NCBI GenBank assembly: GCA_000497125.2
Contig: CM035323.1
Location: forward strand, 1,000,001 to 1,064,000
Direction: 5' to 3'
DNA: 64,000 bases
Source: Spironucleus salmonicida
Taxonomy: Eukaryota > Fornicata > Diplomonadida > Hexamitidae
Shown here: positions 22,873-36,687 of the stretch, in pieces
How positions within the stretch are numbered: position 1 is the first letter of the stretch
Layout of the letters: each line of letters begins with the position of its first letter
The notes under the pieces: generated by a model
The model's database searches: none
What the model was told of the DNA's origin: nothing
What the model saw: only the letters and a program-made list of their open reading frames with translations
Program-made: the position numbers and the translations under genes

Positions 22873-25035
22873 TCAGTCGATATCTAAAAAACATGCAGGA
22901 TGACAATAGCAAAGTGCAATTTAATTAGCATCATAACTACCTTTAACTACCACTGATTTACCAATAATGTCTTCGTTCATGATTTGGCTCTATAGTTCTT
23001 AGTATATATCCGAGTGAATATAGCTGACGGGTAACTATACGATATTTTAATCTGACTATTAACAAGCACCAGTTGCTAGCTATTAACTGCTTTCTTTGTA
23101 GCTAGAATTAAAAGAAATCTTTTTAAATATCAGATAGAATCCAACTAGTGCTAAAAAGACACTAGAGTATTTCAAAATAACATTTTTTGTAGTAAGACAA
23201 TAGGAAACTGTACAAAACAATAAATAAATACTGCTGAAATATATATCGTCCATAACCATTTTTATTATATCAATACCAGGGCTCATTTCGTTTGTAGGGA
23301 CCATTTTGCTCTTATATAATATTTGATATCGTTCACAGAACTAATTCATAAATTCTATTATAATTAAGACATTAAAAGAAATTGGCGCAATAACCATATA
23401 CATCATCGCTATTGTAAACATATGCAATTTTCCGGCGAGTGCAATGTAGTAGTCAAAATCATTTTTCTGGTACCACTTGGCTTTCTTTATACTAGGTAAT
23501 ACGAGACCTATAATGTACATTAAGAAATCACCAACACCTACAATGTTTCCTGGTCCCTCATTCAAGTATTTTGTAATCAAGAACGTTAAAAATGAAAAAA
23601 TTTGAAGTGGAATATTCTGACCTATATTGTTGATTATATCACTTATATTTGCGGTTGTTAGAAAAGATAGATCAAACTATCCAGTCTCCGGATTGAGTGC
23701 AGCTGGAAATGCAACTTATAAAATTCCGTTCAAAAGAATTAGAAAAATAAACAAAATTTTGTATTTTAAAGCAGTTAAATGTGTGTTAGAGACTGTATTT
23801 GCTGGTTTTACTGCAAAATCAATAATAATAGGCAAAAGTGATGCAAAAATTGTAGGAATTAGTCCGAAAACGTAAGTAATTAAGAAATTTGCTAATGCGT
23901 AGCAGTTTGGTTCATTGAAGCAAATGTCTGTTTAAATAAAATTGATAATTAAAAGACCATTATTATTTACAAATTGGATTGTCAGGGATTGAAGACCGAA
24001 AAAGATTAAAAACGATATCAAAATGGTAATAAAAGTTAAAATTGAGCTTAATTTGATTATAGAGATGCTTCTAGAGAGTTTTCTCCACTAAATATCTGCA
24101 TAATAAGGGGCTGGGATTATTTCAGGTTTTTTTCTATCAGCTGTAAGTAAAAGGCTAATTTTTTATGCCGCTGACACTTGTGAATCACAGATAATGAATG
24201 CGTTAAGACCCTTTCTATCATAGATTTGTTAGTAATAATTAGGTGGTGATTGTTATACATTGAAGTAAGTTTTAAGGTTTAATGTTTCGCCGATAGAAAA
24301 ATTTTAATTTGCTTTTTTAATAGATGGTAAAAATGGTACTAATTCGTTGTAAGTAAAATGCTTCTTAATTTAAAACTTTTAAATTTATTGTGATATACTC
24401 TATATTTTAAACAAATTATATTGTTAACGTAAGGTTAAATAATAATAATGCAATTTGTTGATAAATGGAATACTATATTTAATTGATGGCTTCTAAAGGC
24501 AGATATAATAAGCATGAAATTTTTATTATTTGAGAGTTAATTTCTTAATTTTTTTGATTAATTCTTAGGTATTTTCGTATAGTTTTTACTGTTTATTCTC
24601 GAGACAAGGGATAATTTGAGTTATATCCTCAAAATTTTCAAAGATAGTATTAAAAAGTTCTGATGGTATATTTCTAGCTAATACAGCATAATTACTAGGA
24701 ATAGCACGTTACATACATTTTTACCGAAAAGTTATATACACAATCATAAAGTTCTCGAAGAACCTAACCACCTCTTAACAAACTAGAAAAGCCACAAAAG
24801 GTACGGCAAGGTACGACCAAGAATGGTCACCAAGATTCGAAATAATTAAAGAAGAATATATTGTTAATTTTGACTATGTTTAGTTATTCCCAAAAAAATA
24901 CAGAAGCTGCAGCAATAAGCTATAACAAAATAGTCTCGTGATCAATCCGAAATATGCCTTTGAAAAGTAAATATAAATTGTAGCCAGATTTCCTTTCTTC
25001 GCAAATTAAGATAAAGGTTATTTTAAGACATCCAT
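22873..25035 (-). CDS. OSCA/TMEM63 (CSC1-like) mechanosensitive cation channel
   Basis: ATG 25035-25033 to TGA 22875-22873 encodes 720 residues. The family order is visible. An early TM region ends in V-V-R-F-F-E-N-F. A long cytosolic domain with low-complexity Gln/Lys follows. Then comes the RNA-recognition-like core ending in A-F-I-I-C-D-S-Q-V-S-A-A and the conserved P-A-P-Y-Y-A-D-I-x-W-R-K-L, just before the large C-terminal membrane domain (about eight helices, with F-G-L-I-P-T and R-Y-Q-I-L-Y segments). These channels open on membrane stretch or osmotic shock and pass cations including Ca2+. Length matches OSCA proteins. The C-tail of about 65 residues is Gln-rich. Topology and the PAP motif support the family; gating and ions are inferred. 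Confidence 0.8.
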
Positions 25036-25244
25036 TGGCCATAAAAATATTTATTTCATGTTTTTAATTTAAGATGAAAATGGCCTAAAAACTTAAGGTG
25101 CAGATTATATTAGAAAAAATGATAATATTATATAGAAAATACCTGATCCCATATTAATTAGAAAAGAGAATGTAAGATTTTATTCTAGAAGTTAGTCTGC
25201 CGACATTTTGTTTAAGTCAACAATATATAGATTATTATATACTA

Positions 25245-26975
25245 TCACATACATGTTTTTGTGTATAATACTCTAAGTAATTCGCCTTAGTCTCTAGTAC
25301 CCATACTGAGTCCTCTTATTTTATATAATCCTGGTTTTTTAAATACATAACCCTTTAATAGATACTATTTAGACTTTGTAGTACACCCAATACTCTCATC
25401 ACCACTTATTTAACTTACTTACAAAGTTAATTCTGTAACGCAATTACACTTTAAGGACTGTTATTCTTTTACAAGCATAAGATTTCGGCTTTATACTTGT
25501 AATATCTATTCATTATTGTTGGTGTAGTACTAGCTTTTAGTGATAGTTCCCACAAAACATGAGTATAAACCAGCATATTATATAGAGCCTCTTTAATTAT
25601 CGATAACACATATAGATTCGTCTATCTTCCCTAATACTAAACTATTGTCTTCAAATACCTCTACTATTAAAATTTCAATATGAGGAAACTGCTACTGAAG
25701 TTTTAATTCTTTTAAACTGCATTGGAAAGTAGGATTTTTAAATTATCCTAATTTATACTAGTCACCACATCTAACATTATTATCTTTAATAATAATATAA
25801 TTGTTCTAATCTAATAACTAGAAATATCCTGCCTCAGTCTACTAATCAAACCCTGTTTTCTAACACCCTGATAATAAAATTTTCTAGCCTTTCTTAAACT
25901 CAATTTATGAGTTATACGGCATAAAATACTGACCGTCAGACAAATAATTCTGATTAATAATAAAAAATACTCCAGTTACCGACTGTACCGGCTAATTTTC
26001 TTCGTATATTCTCCTTATTAAGGATGTCTACAGAAACTCCTAACTCTTGCTAACATGTAGTAGTATAAGCTCAGGGGTAAACGATAAAATTAAATCATAA
26101 ACTTATTCATTGTCAAAACGGGATAAATTTCGCACTAAAAACAATTGCACTAGTTAGATAAAGAAGGAAAAATTATCTAAAAACCCATGTTCTCGTGCAA
26201 TACGATAAAGTGTTTTGTATGAAATCACCAAACTATCAATTTAACTAACAACAGGAACAATAATTACCTAATAAAACACAGATGCTTCGTCACTACAATC
26301 AGCAAATAGTTAATTTCCGTCAAATTCGGAGTTTAGTACGTTTACAAAAACGATTGATTGCAAATTTTCAAAACTAAGCATTTAAAATAAATGAAGATAA
26401 TAATACTGAAGCTGTTAGTTATTACTATAATATTGATATAATTGCTTCTAAAGCTTATTAAAAAGAGTATCTTAGAGTAAATACTTGCCAAACTATGTAA
26501 TGTTTTTCGGTTTATAGTTTTCAGTGTGGAAACTGTACAAAGAAGACGGGAAAGGAATTTTAAAGTTTAGCTATTAAAGTAATATTAAAGTTTAGGGAAT
26601 TTAAAATGGTATTTAGTTATTTTAAAGCTGGTTTATAAGTGATTTGATGTATTATTACTAGTTTTAGTTTGTTAGGTAATATGTTTTATTGAAAATTGTT
26701 GTTATAATATGACTTGTGGATGTAGAAATATACTATCTTGGCTTTTCGACTAATTATATAGAATTTTAAAGAACTTACGGTTGCGGTTATGCTGATAATT
26801 GTGAAAGTTTTAACTTTGAGATATTCAAGTCATTTATTTAAGATTTTACTGTACTAGTATCTTAAGTTACAATATCTGCAGTCATAAATAAGCCCATGAA
26901 ATCGTCATTCTTCTAGTTATCTTAATCTAATTAGACATCCAAATCCGCTGTTTAGAACAAATCGTCCAAACTCAT
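25245..26975 (-). CDS. Hypothetical protein, 576 aa
   Basis: ATG 26975-26973 to TGA 25247-25245 is one open frame of 576 codons with very many TAR codons. Residues 1-60 are acidic and disordered and contain two related motifs, D-D-L-F near residue 4 and D-D-F-M-G-L-F near residue 25, which look like short binding motifs. Residues ~70-190 are Gln/Tyr-rich. Residues ~200-400 seem helical, then beta-rich. A run of short strands near the C-terminus contains scattered Cys. I do not recognise a domain. Its start is 55 bp from the kinesin start in divergent orientation, so the two may share a promoter. Confidence 0.65.
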
Positions 26976-27030
26976 TTTAAGTTTAACGTAATTATTATAC
27001 TATATTTATTAATAATACACAATTTGCTAA

Positions 27031-28911
27031 ATGTCCCATATAACTGTTGGAGTGCGAGTCCGCCCAATGATCAAAAGAGAGCTCGAAGGCGGCCAAAATA
27101 ACTGCCTCTAAGTTACAACGACGCAAGTAGTAGCTAGAGAGTCCCTGAACTCGTAATACGACGATCAGCTCCTTTTCCCCTCTTACAACTTCAATTTTGA
27201 CCAGGTTTATGGCCCAGAATCGACCCAGCAGCAGGTATGCGAAATCACAACGCCAACACTATCAGCATTCGTGCAGGGCGTCAACGGCTGCATTCTCACC
27301 TACGGCCAGACGGCCTCTGGGAAGTCTTTTACGATCCAGAACAACACTTCTGGAATTCTTCCACACGCGCTGGACTACATCTTCCAGAACGCCAAAGCGA
27401 CCGCAGAGGTGAAGATTTCGTACCTGCAAATTTACAACGAGCAGCTCCTGGACCTCCTGGACGAGTCGAGCAAAAAGCTCTCTATCCGCGAGTCCAAAGG
27501 CGAGATTTACGTCGAAAACCTCTCGATTTTCAGCGCAAAATCGACCACAGAGGCGCTCGAACTCATCGCCCTGGGGAACGAAATCCGCAAAACGTCAGAA
27601 ACTGCAATGAACATCCAGTCCAGCAGAAGCCACGCCGTTTTTACCGTGTACTTGAACGACGCTGAGCACTTTTCGAAGCTCTTAATCCTCGATTTGGCGG
27701 GCTCAGAGCGCGCGCATTCGAGCCAGAAAGACGTCCTGCGCGAGACGAAGCACATAAACAGCTCGCTGGCTGTCCTGTCGAACGTGCTGAACGCGCTTTT
27801 GCTGAAGGATAAAAATCCGAAACAGTTCGTCCCCTACCGGGACTCAAAGCTCACGCGTTTGCTCTCTGACTCGCTGGGAAAAAATTGCAGATCTGTCATC
27901 CTCACGACCATTTCACCTGGAAATCAGAGCTTTTCAGAGACGATTAATAGTCTGCGCTTCGCAGATCGTGCAAAAGCGATTAAGCAAAATGGGCAGGTTA
28001 ATCAGATTGAGAGCGACGAAAAGAAGATTTAACGGTACAAAAATGAGATTCAAAATTTGATGAAATTGATATAAGAGACTAAGGCTGGGGTAAGTATGCA
28101 GGAAGATGAAAGTGTGCATTAAAATGTAAAAATAAGTAAATAATATGTTCTAATGGATGAAAATGATAATATTATTAACTTATAAAATGAATAGCAAAAT
28201 GAGTAATTATAAGACCTCAGAAATATCTCCTTGAAATAGAAAGATATAATGATAACTTTGACGTAGAAACTGTAAGAAAGTGAGGATGAGTATTAAGAAA
28301 CAATCTTATAAATCGACTAGATATAAGACAGGGTTGAAAATTATGTTTAGTAAATTGCTAAGAAAAAGTAGTTTTTAGAATCTAAAGATATTATGAATTG
28401 TGACAAAATTAATGAAAAGTTTATTAAAGAGCATGGTATGTAAAAGTTTATGAATTAATAGGATGAGATTTTTAATTATAATAACTAATTATTAAATAAT
28501 TATTTTACAACAGAAATAAGCGATTATGAGGAAAGTATGACAGTAGAATAAAAGTATGAAGAATTATAACATATAAAAACAGAATTTAGCAGCAAAATAC
28601 TTTCTGCATAGAAGACACTTAATAATATTTAATAGCATTCTATCTAACAATAGTATAAACTTGAAAAATTATCTGATCAGATAATTTCAGATTTAAAGTT
28701 AAGTAAAACAGATAAATTTAGCGCACAGAAGTTAGTAGAATGCCAACAAGAGCGTAGGCTTATGCTTAAGATTTTTAATGAAAAAGTTTTAAACAAATTA
28801 ACAGATATTACACCAAATGAAGCAGTTTGTTTGTAAAATTATTTATTAAAGGTCTGTGATGCAATAGAAACTGGACAGCTATTTTAGAGTCTTAACTCAC
28901 TATTTAAATGA
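27031..28911 (+). CDS. Kinesin, N-terminal motor, kinesin-7 (CENP-E)-like
   Basis: ATG 27031 to TGA 28909-28911 gives 626 residues. The motor domain is complete: V-R-V-R-P at the start, P-loop G-Q-T-A-S-G-K-S (92-99), switch I N-I-Q-S-S-R-S-H (194-201), switch II D-L-A-G-S-E (221-226), and L-T-R-L-L-x-D-S-L-G-K near 280. GQTASGK is typical of kinesin-7. The tail (about 340-626) is coiled coil without a recognised cargo domain. It should walk along microtubules, perhaps in the spindle or cytoskeleton. Base usage changes sharply at about 28030, the end of the motor. The motor is GC-rich with only two TAR codons, while the tail is AT-rich with dozens. It ends 9 bp before the convergent gene at 28921. 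Confidence 0.93.
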
Positions 28912-28920
28912 AGTTTTTGA

Positions 28921-29475
28921 TCACTTGTAGTATGGCCAATATGCCTATTTAAGTTCTTCCGCTTCTTCCTCATCAATTATCTCTAGTATCATTGGAAAGT
29001 TTTCCTTTTCAGGAACCTTAGGGGCCGCCCGTTCCCAGAGTGCTTTTCTAAGCTATCTTCTTCCTAGGCTCATAAGACCCTCTCTAAGATGGTGCCAGCC
29101 CATATATAGGTACTTAGATTCGGCATCGTCTATAACTTAATTGATAGACTAAGGGTCACAGCATATGATGATTTTCTAGCGAACAATTTTCCATTTATGG
29201 TCTGGCATTGCATCGTAATTATTAGTCTAGGGTAAGCAAAGCTCAGTTAAGCCAAAATCAGCAGCTGTTGGGACAGTGAATTATTGAGTAACATAAGATG
29301 GTAGAGAATCCTACAACTGGGTTAAAGATTAAATTCGACAAACATTAGCTTATAGTAGAAACTCTCTTTCCTTTATGTATTCTAGCGATAGAGTTTTCTG
29401 ATCTGGAGATATTACTTCTGCAGAATTTTTAAATACAGTAAAGGTATCCAAAATATTAGTTGGAATCTAAGGCAT
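28921..29475 (-). CDS. Hypothetical protein, 184 aa
   Basis: ATG 29475-29473 to TGA 28923-28921 encodes 184 residues. The protein is soluble, with a Trp-rich central part (D-H-K-W-K-I-V-R, then M-G-W-H-H-L-R-E-G) followed by an Arg-rich helix and an acidic I-I-D-E-E-E-A-E-E-L stretch. No signal peptide or TM segment is seen. I do not recognise the family. It is convergent with kinesin (9 bp apart) and head-to-tail with the Frag1/DRAM gene, 57 bp away. Confidence 0.55.
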
Positions 29476-29532
29476 TTTGTGAAATGGTGATTTATTTACT
29501 TAAATATTATTGATATTATATAATATTATGAA

Positions 29533-30135
29533 TCAAATCAAAATGCTCCCTAGTAGTAAAAAGAGACAAAAAACAAGAGCATACTAAATTAAGCTAAATT
29601 TAGTAATGAATATGTCATCATTGTCAAGTGTTTTTTTAGAAACACTATTTGTATTATTCCATTAATCAAATATTTTACCCTATAGTATTATTAAAAATAC
29701 TATTGTTATTGCACATGAAATTCTTAGAGTAGTTTTTCTTTGAGTTTTTTGCTCATCAATTAATGCAATAAAAAAACTTACAATGTAGCTAAGGATAAAG
29801 AATATCCCTGCAGCAGTTCTATGCGGACACGAAGATGCGGCGAGGTCTATTTTTACGATACACTGGTAAATAAAGGCTGTACACATTATGGCCGTAGTTA
29901 TTATAGTAAGACACTATAAATACGAGCTAGATGACGTGGTTTGGAGGGCAAACTGGGATATCCCGAGAAATAGCAAGCAGGCAGAGATTGTTCCCCCGAT
30001 TGAATATATTGGGTAACCCATGTTAGCACCAGCCTCCGAAATTGACGGAAGATACGCAGCATTATCGAATACGATTGCCACGACCAGGGTGGACACGATA
30101 GTTATCGCGAAGGACGCCAGCGCGAACTTAATCAT
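29533..30135 (-). CDS. Frag1/DRAM/Sfk1-family membrane protein
   Basis: ATG 30135-30133 to TGA 29535-29533 encodes 200 residues with about six membrane segments. The family's first loop is recognisable (L-P-S-I-S-E-A-G near residue 30, matching the P-x-I-S-x-T/A-G signature), as is the C-P-H-R-T-A-A-G segment near residue 105 before TM4. Family members sit in Golgi, plasma membrane or lysosome and are linked to GPI-lipid remodelling or autophagy. The first 106 codons (30135 to 29818) are GC-rich and recur at two other places. The rest is AT-rich and unique. This is the only full-length copy. Confidence 0.75.
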
Positions 30136-32813
30136 TTTAGGGCAAAAAAGGATAAATACATATTATGTTATATCAAAAATGTAAATTAAAAAAATGTTAG
30201 TTTAGTTGATAGCCGCTTGAACTTACGCGGATATTTAATATTATTAATATTTAGATTATCTATTATCTGGTGTAATACACACTTATAATTATAGTCGGTT
30301 TATATATAACATAATTTTTACACGTGTTAGATTATTAATTAAAATCATAGATATTGAATTGGTATCATAGTAATAATAATGGAAGCGAAAAATCATAACA
30401 GAAAGTATGAAACTGTATTATTGCATATATTTATAATTACATAGTTTATTGATAAAATTTTAGAGATACAGTTTTAGATATAGCTAAATTAAGCAACTAT
30501 ATTTTGTATTAGAAACTCTTACCATAAAAAAATCTAACGTTTTATAATTAATTAGTTAATTTTATTTTTGTTAAATATAAATTGATTTTTATGTCTTTTA
30601 TTGTGAATAGAATAGTAGCATATCTTCTGTATGTTCCAAGAATTATTAATTATTTTCCAAGCATATGCGGAAATAAACTGCAATAGAATCCCTACTACCA
30701 AGTTTTTGTTTTGATACGTATGCGTTAACCTATTTTCTTTTGTATTTTAGATGGAATGATTACTTGTATTAAAATTAGAAATATGTTTATTATTACTGTA
30801 TGATCACTAATTAAACTTTTGAAAGTGAGTAGTTTAGGCACTTTTATTTCGTTATAAACCATTATAAGTAAATTTAAGATTTATAATCCAGTGCCAATTA
30901 CCAGATATTTTTATAGTTTTAATAAAAATGTTCTTGTTTCAATATCTAAATTAAAACTGGTAGTAACATTAAATATCAAAACATATTTAAACTAAATGAG
31001 GAATATTTAAGTTAATGGGAAAAATTAAAAAATTGTGTTTAATATTACAAATTTTCTTTAAATATTTTAACGAGTAAATAAAGGAATTTAAGGTAAATAG
31101 AAGTTTTATAATTACTGTAATTACGATCCTTCACTAATTGCACGAAAAAACAACCATTATAGTGATTATTTCTATGTATAGTGTATATTAAACTTAAATT
31201 AATATGTTTAGACTAAAATACTATTTATAAATATTTTCGTAATATGAAGAGTATAATCAAATTATAGTCGAATGGATTGATGGAAGATGTATTTTTATTT
31301 ATCATCATTAACTTTTATATTAAATTACAGCATTTACCATAAAAATTATATTATTGTATAATTGCAATTAACTTTTTGCGATATAATATATAGATATAAA
31401 ATTTTAAAAGTAGCATAACATAATGTATTTTGATAAGGTGGTATAAAGGAATTCATACCAAACTGAAGACTAGATTGAGTTAACTAGTTTCTTATATGTA
31501 TGTATAATTTCATCATTTAACACAACTGAATTTTCAATACTAATAAACTAGTCATGTTTATTTTAAACTATTATTATATATTATACTTTTGTTTAAAATT
31601 AAATATAAAATGAAATTTTATCACTGTTTAAAATTGTATCTTTAGAAAATAATTATAATTATCTCTTCATTTCATAGTTTATTTTTCTATTCTGTAATAT
31701 TGTATTAGTAAGAGATCTTAATTAATTTTAAATTTATGTCCGCCTAAAATAGAGATAGTTTTTGAACATTAATTTAAATGTAATTATCTGCTCATATTTC
31801 GATGATACTGAAATTAACAAATATTCTAGAGAAAATATAATCACACTATATATCTAAATACTTGATTTAATTGACTATAGTATGTAAATGCTAGTTTATA
31901 AAATTTATTGAGTATACTTACATGCAATATTTATTAGGATCTATACTCATTATTTAAAAAATTATATATACTATAGAATTTTATAATAAATTAAATGCAC
32001 CATCAATTAATACATAAAGTTTTGCTAAAGATGATATTATTTTAGATTAAATGCTTATTTCCATTAAATTTAAAGAAATCTACAAAGTTTATTTTATCAA
32101 TTTATAGTAAAAGTATTATAGACATGTATTCTATTTCAGTTCGTATGTTTCAGATTTATTATAATGTAATATTTTTAATTAGAAATCAACAAAAAAATAA
32201 TATGTAGCCGATTATTATAAAGTTGTAGTCTAAACCAACGATTTACCAATTATGCTTTTAATATATTAATAGATGATTTACTGTTGAGTATAAAGGTTCT
32301 ATATTATTTATCCCTATTTTATTGTTATATTACTTGATAATATTTTACATTTTAAAGATGTATTATAGTAGAATACTATTATTTTTTACTTTTGAGTGCT
32401 AACCAGATTTAAATTACTATTTGTAAGATATCAGAGTTTCTATGAATATTGTATCTGATTATTATCTCAAAATTTATGAACCACTTGAAAAACGAAGCAA
32501 GAACCATTAAAGATAAATTTAAAACTAGATGCATGATAATACAGAATAAAATATATACAATACTGGTTCTTCATTGTATAGTCTAATATAATGTTGTATA
32601 TTTTTTATTATGTATATACAATTGTTTTTAGGTTCAGTTATTGATTAATTTAATAAACTATTAAAATAAATATATTGATTATAAATTCTTTGACGTAAGT
32701 ATAGCAGAATATGATTTGATATTTGTTAAGTGATAAACCACAATATAGTAGCAAGATATACAGTATATAATAATGTGTGTATACAATAAATCAAATCTAT
32801 ACTTTTCATAAAA
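30136..32813. other. 2.7-kb AT-rich region in unit 1
   Basis: Between the Frag1/DRAM start and the PPi-PEPCK start I see no sustained frame on either strand, no RNA gene and no internal repeat. It is unusually long for this compact genome. It may carry promoters for both divergent genes. Confidence 0.5.
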
Positions 32814-35800
32814 ATGGAGCTATCTGAATCACTCTTTAACCACTATAGTTAAAAGCAGGCTCACCATATCCTTGAGGCTAAGTTGGGCTTAGTTAAGGGA
32901 GACCTTTCTTAGAATAAAGATCTTATTCACGAGTACATCAATCTCAAACTTTTGACACTTGGTTAGAAGCCAATAATTTCAGGCGAATCTGTTATTATGA
33001 CTCCTGGAGGATCAAAATAGCGAATTGAAGTTTCTGTTGCATAAATTGCATAGGATCTTATCCAACAGCTAAAAGCCTCCCCTGAGAGAATGGCCCCTGT
33101 TGATGAACGAATCACCAGCTTCCTCACTAAGGAATTCCCAAAGGCTTCTCTTAAGCTACCTGCAGGTGGAGAGACGTTCTCAATTGATCGTGCTGGAGTT
33201 GCTTTTGAACTTTCGACACCTCATGATTCCTAATATTATTCTGCTGATGGTAATCTTAATATCAGAATCCCCTAAGGCCTTCTTTCCAACCCAAAGTCGG
33301 ACAAGCGTTCCACTGTTGGAACGTTCCACGTAGGAGAATCATCCACATCTATCCCCTTTGACAAACTTGCTGTTCCCAAACACACTGTAGAGTTTATGCT
33401 TAAAAGTGCTCTTAACCCTCCTAAAAAGTCTCTTGAACTACCATTCACCGCTTCTCTACCAGAGTCAGATCGTACTCATTGCTGGACGTCTGTTTATTGT
33501 TGTCCACCAGTCATTCCAGGTATTGGATCTTAGTCTAAGGCATATACCCAGAAACACATGGACGTTAGATATTTTGCTCCTGCCGCCTTTGTTGCTAATT
33601 TAGGTTTTGTGGAATAGATCTTTTCTAACAGAGGAAATCCTACTGTAAATGACTTATTAACTACCTAGCCAGAATTGCACTCAGGTGTTTCTGCTATTAT
33701 TATTCTTGCTCCCCATCTTGTTAGTACAAAGAAAAAAGAATGTGGCTTACCTCATTTCGATTAGGCCACTGAACGCTAGAAACGCGATGGAATGTGCTGG
33801 AAGGATGAAAATGAGCTTTACAATGGTGGAAAGCCGTTCAAGCTTACATATAGAAGCCAGACTGATGGTGTAGTTGTATCTATCCTTGCTGATACCTATT
33901 TTGGATATAGTAAGAAAGAAATAAAGACTATGATCAGTTTTGCTTGTAATATTAGAGGTTTCAGCCAAGAAGAGCATGCCGGCGGCTGTTATACGTGCCC
34001 TGCTTATAGCTGGGGTAGAAGCTTTAGAAGCTCTGACTCAAGAGTAGGCTTGTATAATAATGCACAACATGTCGAAAGTGTGAGCGATTTCACTGCCAAG
34101 AAAACAAAAGAGTAATCTGAGCGCACACTGACACACACTTTTGCTGAGATGAAGGAGCTTCTTGGTGGAAAGGCTACTTATGATCAATAGAAAGGATATT
34201 TGATTGATAAGAGTTTTAAAAATGTTATTTATCTCCCAGAATATGTTAATATCGAACTTTCTGATAGAAATGTTACATATAAGCATCCTGATACCAATGA
34301 GACATTAACTATGAAGATCAGTTCAGAGACTGTATATGTTTTACCAAATGGTTATTAAATGCAGCTTTAACGTCACCCAGTCACAAAGTAGTGGATGATT
34401 GTTGGTACACTACCCACCACCAAATTTTTATACAAACCTTCATCTGTTTCAGGATCAGGAAAATCAGAGTTAAGTAAATCTATAATGGATGCAGTCACAT
34501 CGGGTCCATTCTTTTGCAAGAATTTCAAAGATATGATGGATGGTGCAGAAAAAGTCCTTACTGGTAACTTCAACTAACGTTTCCGCCCAGAATTCTAAGA
34601 CTAGTATAAATCTAAGAGTGGAATGTCTAGGCATATATTAGCAGCGGAACGTACTATAGGTTCAGTTATATAGTTACTTACCATATAGGAAAAGTACACC
34701 GAAGATTACAATAAATGGCTTTCATCATTTGACTAAGATATAATAGCATTTATTTTCGTACTCAAGTCAATGTATAGACCTTCATGGGGAGATTATGAAG
34801 ATTCTAAATCTTGGAGAGCACACTTCTCTATTGATGTTGTTAATGGTTCTGAAGGATATGCTCTTAAATGTTAGGGGGTTGAAATTTAATCTAACTATCT
34901 TCGTGTAGGTATGGAGAATGGTAACTGGCGTAAATTTAGACTCAGATAAGATTTCTTCCCAGGTGTACGTTTCCAAAATAATGATGATATTGCGGTATCT
35001 CTTACTATTCCAGGAGAATAGCTAAACAATCTCACACATTCTGGCTAGTTTTGTACTGATCGTTCATACAAGCTTACCTCTAACTGCGAGTATAGGTATT
35101 TCTAAAGACCAGACGATGCAGTGCACCCAGGTGTTGATAAAAAGTGTGAAAATGATCTTTCCGAAACCTAAGGAAGAACATTCATCAGTAATTTTGAGCC
35201 AATTCCTAGAGAATAGGTTTAAGAGATTGCACAGGATGTTATGACTCTTGAAAAGTATTCTACCAGCATGCAAAACTTTATCAAGGACTTCTCGTCATCT
35301 GAGAAGTTTGGAGAATTTGATAATTGCGTTATTTCTAGCGAGTTTAGAATTACTGACCCTGCTAAAGGTACGAGAACAGCTAATGTTAGATATTTATAAA
35401 CCAGAGACGAACTTTTATACAGAGACGTTCAACTTGATAAGTATATGATAGAAATTCGTAATAGACTCGCCAGAAATATTCCATTTTCTGCACCTGTGCC
35501 TCTACCTGTTGATGTTTACGTTCCTGGAAGAAGACTTAATACCGTTGATCCTAAAAACTCAAAGATACGCCCACTCTCAGTATATAACCCAGTTCATTAT
35601 CAACCAATCCCACTTCTCATTTTAGATGTTATGACGTCAATGTCTGGTAAGTCTCCATCAACTACTGGCTCTGGCTCACTTGAGGGAGCCCTTACTAAAG
35701 GTCCTTTCAATAATCTTCTTCCTGCACTTGACATAAATTATTTTGCTCTTTCTCTTATGTTATCTACTGATCCAGTTCTCAGTACTGCTGCTGGAAATAT

Positions 35801-36461
35801 CGGTAGAAAATTAAAGATTGATCATGATATTACATTAATCATCCCTGATATTGTTTCTAGAATGACTAGTAGTGAATTAAATATTGATAACCTGATAGCT
35901 GGAGGTTTCCTTGAGAAGGTTAAAGATTTTGAACACAAGGGTCAAAAGGTACCTGCTTCAATTCTCGGTTATAGAATAACCCAATCTTTCGTAAGAACTT
36001 ATTTCTCCCGTATATTTGATCATGTTGGCGGCATTTTCACTGAAGAACACTTAAGACCTGAACTTCAATCTATTGATGAGTTTGCTGACGGTGTCATGTT
36101 TATCTGGGAAAATATTTGTGGATAAGTCTCCGACTATTATAAAGATGGTTCATTCGAACAACTTATTCCTCCTCTCCAAACTCTTCTCTAAATTGTTTAG
36201 AACGGCGGAACATATAACAATTTGACTGTAGATTCTCCAGAGTTCCTTGCTGAATTCAAGAGAGCTAATGTTATTAATTCACCATGGTATAAATAAAGAC
36301 TTATTTAAGCCCAGAGAAATGAAATTTAACTTCTTTAAGACAAGATTTCTAAAGTTGGCGGTGCTGATCTCAAAGAGAGACTCGAATATGTAAGAAGCGA
36401 GAAATATCTTTAAGATATTAATGGAAGCCTTGGTGTCCACGTTTTTAACGAGGAAGAGTGA
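32814..36461 (+). CDS. Probable pyrophosphate-dependent PEP carboxykinase (PPi-PEPCK), copy 1
   Basis: ATG 32814 to TGA 36459-36461 encodes 1215 residues with many TAR codons. Size and features match the long PPi-type PEPCK of Entamoeba and propionibacteria rather than the ~600-residue GTP/ATP enzymes. A P-loop-like S-V-S-G-S-G-K-S-E lies at 544-552. A conserved Y-V-L-P-N-G-Y strand precedes it, an H-A-G-G-C-Y-T-C segment lies near residue 390, and A-A-G-N-I-G-R-K-L-K-I-D-H-D occurs in the C-terminal half. The enzyme interconverts oxaloacetate and PEP using pyrophosphate, feeding PPi-based glycolysis and malate fermentation in the cytosol of anaerobes. I recognise the family from memory of these motifs, not a search. 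An identical second copy lies 7,536 bp downstream. Confidence 0.6.
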
Positions 36462-36687
36462 TGACTTCTAATTTTTATATTTTAGTTACGTATTTTAAGA
36501 ATTTTTGAACATCTATTTTCACACCCCTTATATTAATTTATATTATAAAATATAGGACGAAACAAAGATGCATTAGACTGGACCGATGATAATACACTAT
36601 TTTGGGAATCGAAGTGACACATGATTATAAATATTTTAAATAGAGGCAACACTATTTAATATTATATTTAATCGACTATTGAGAAGA

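Noticed and set aside
25245-26381. Treating ATG 26381 as the start of the 576-aa gene
   Set aside because: The frame continues without TGA to ATG 26975, next to the divergent kinesin promoter, so the longer model is preferred.
25245-26975. Possible MCM- or MCM10-like OB fold
   Set aside because: Scattered Cys and strands gave a passing resemblance only. No zinc-finger spacing or AAA motifs are present.
30136-32813. Hidden AT-rich gene in the 2.7-kb gap
   Set aside because: TGA interrupts the frames I followed and no conserved motif was seen, although a very divergent gene cannot be excluded.
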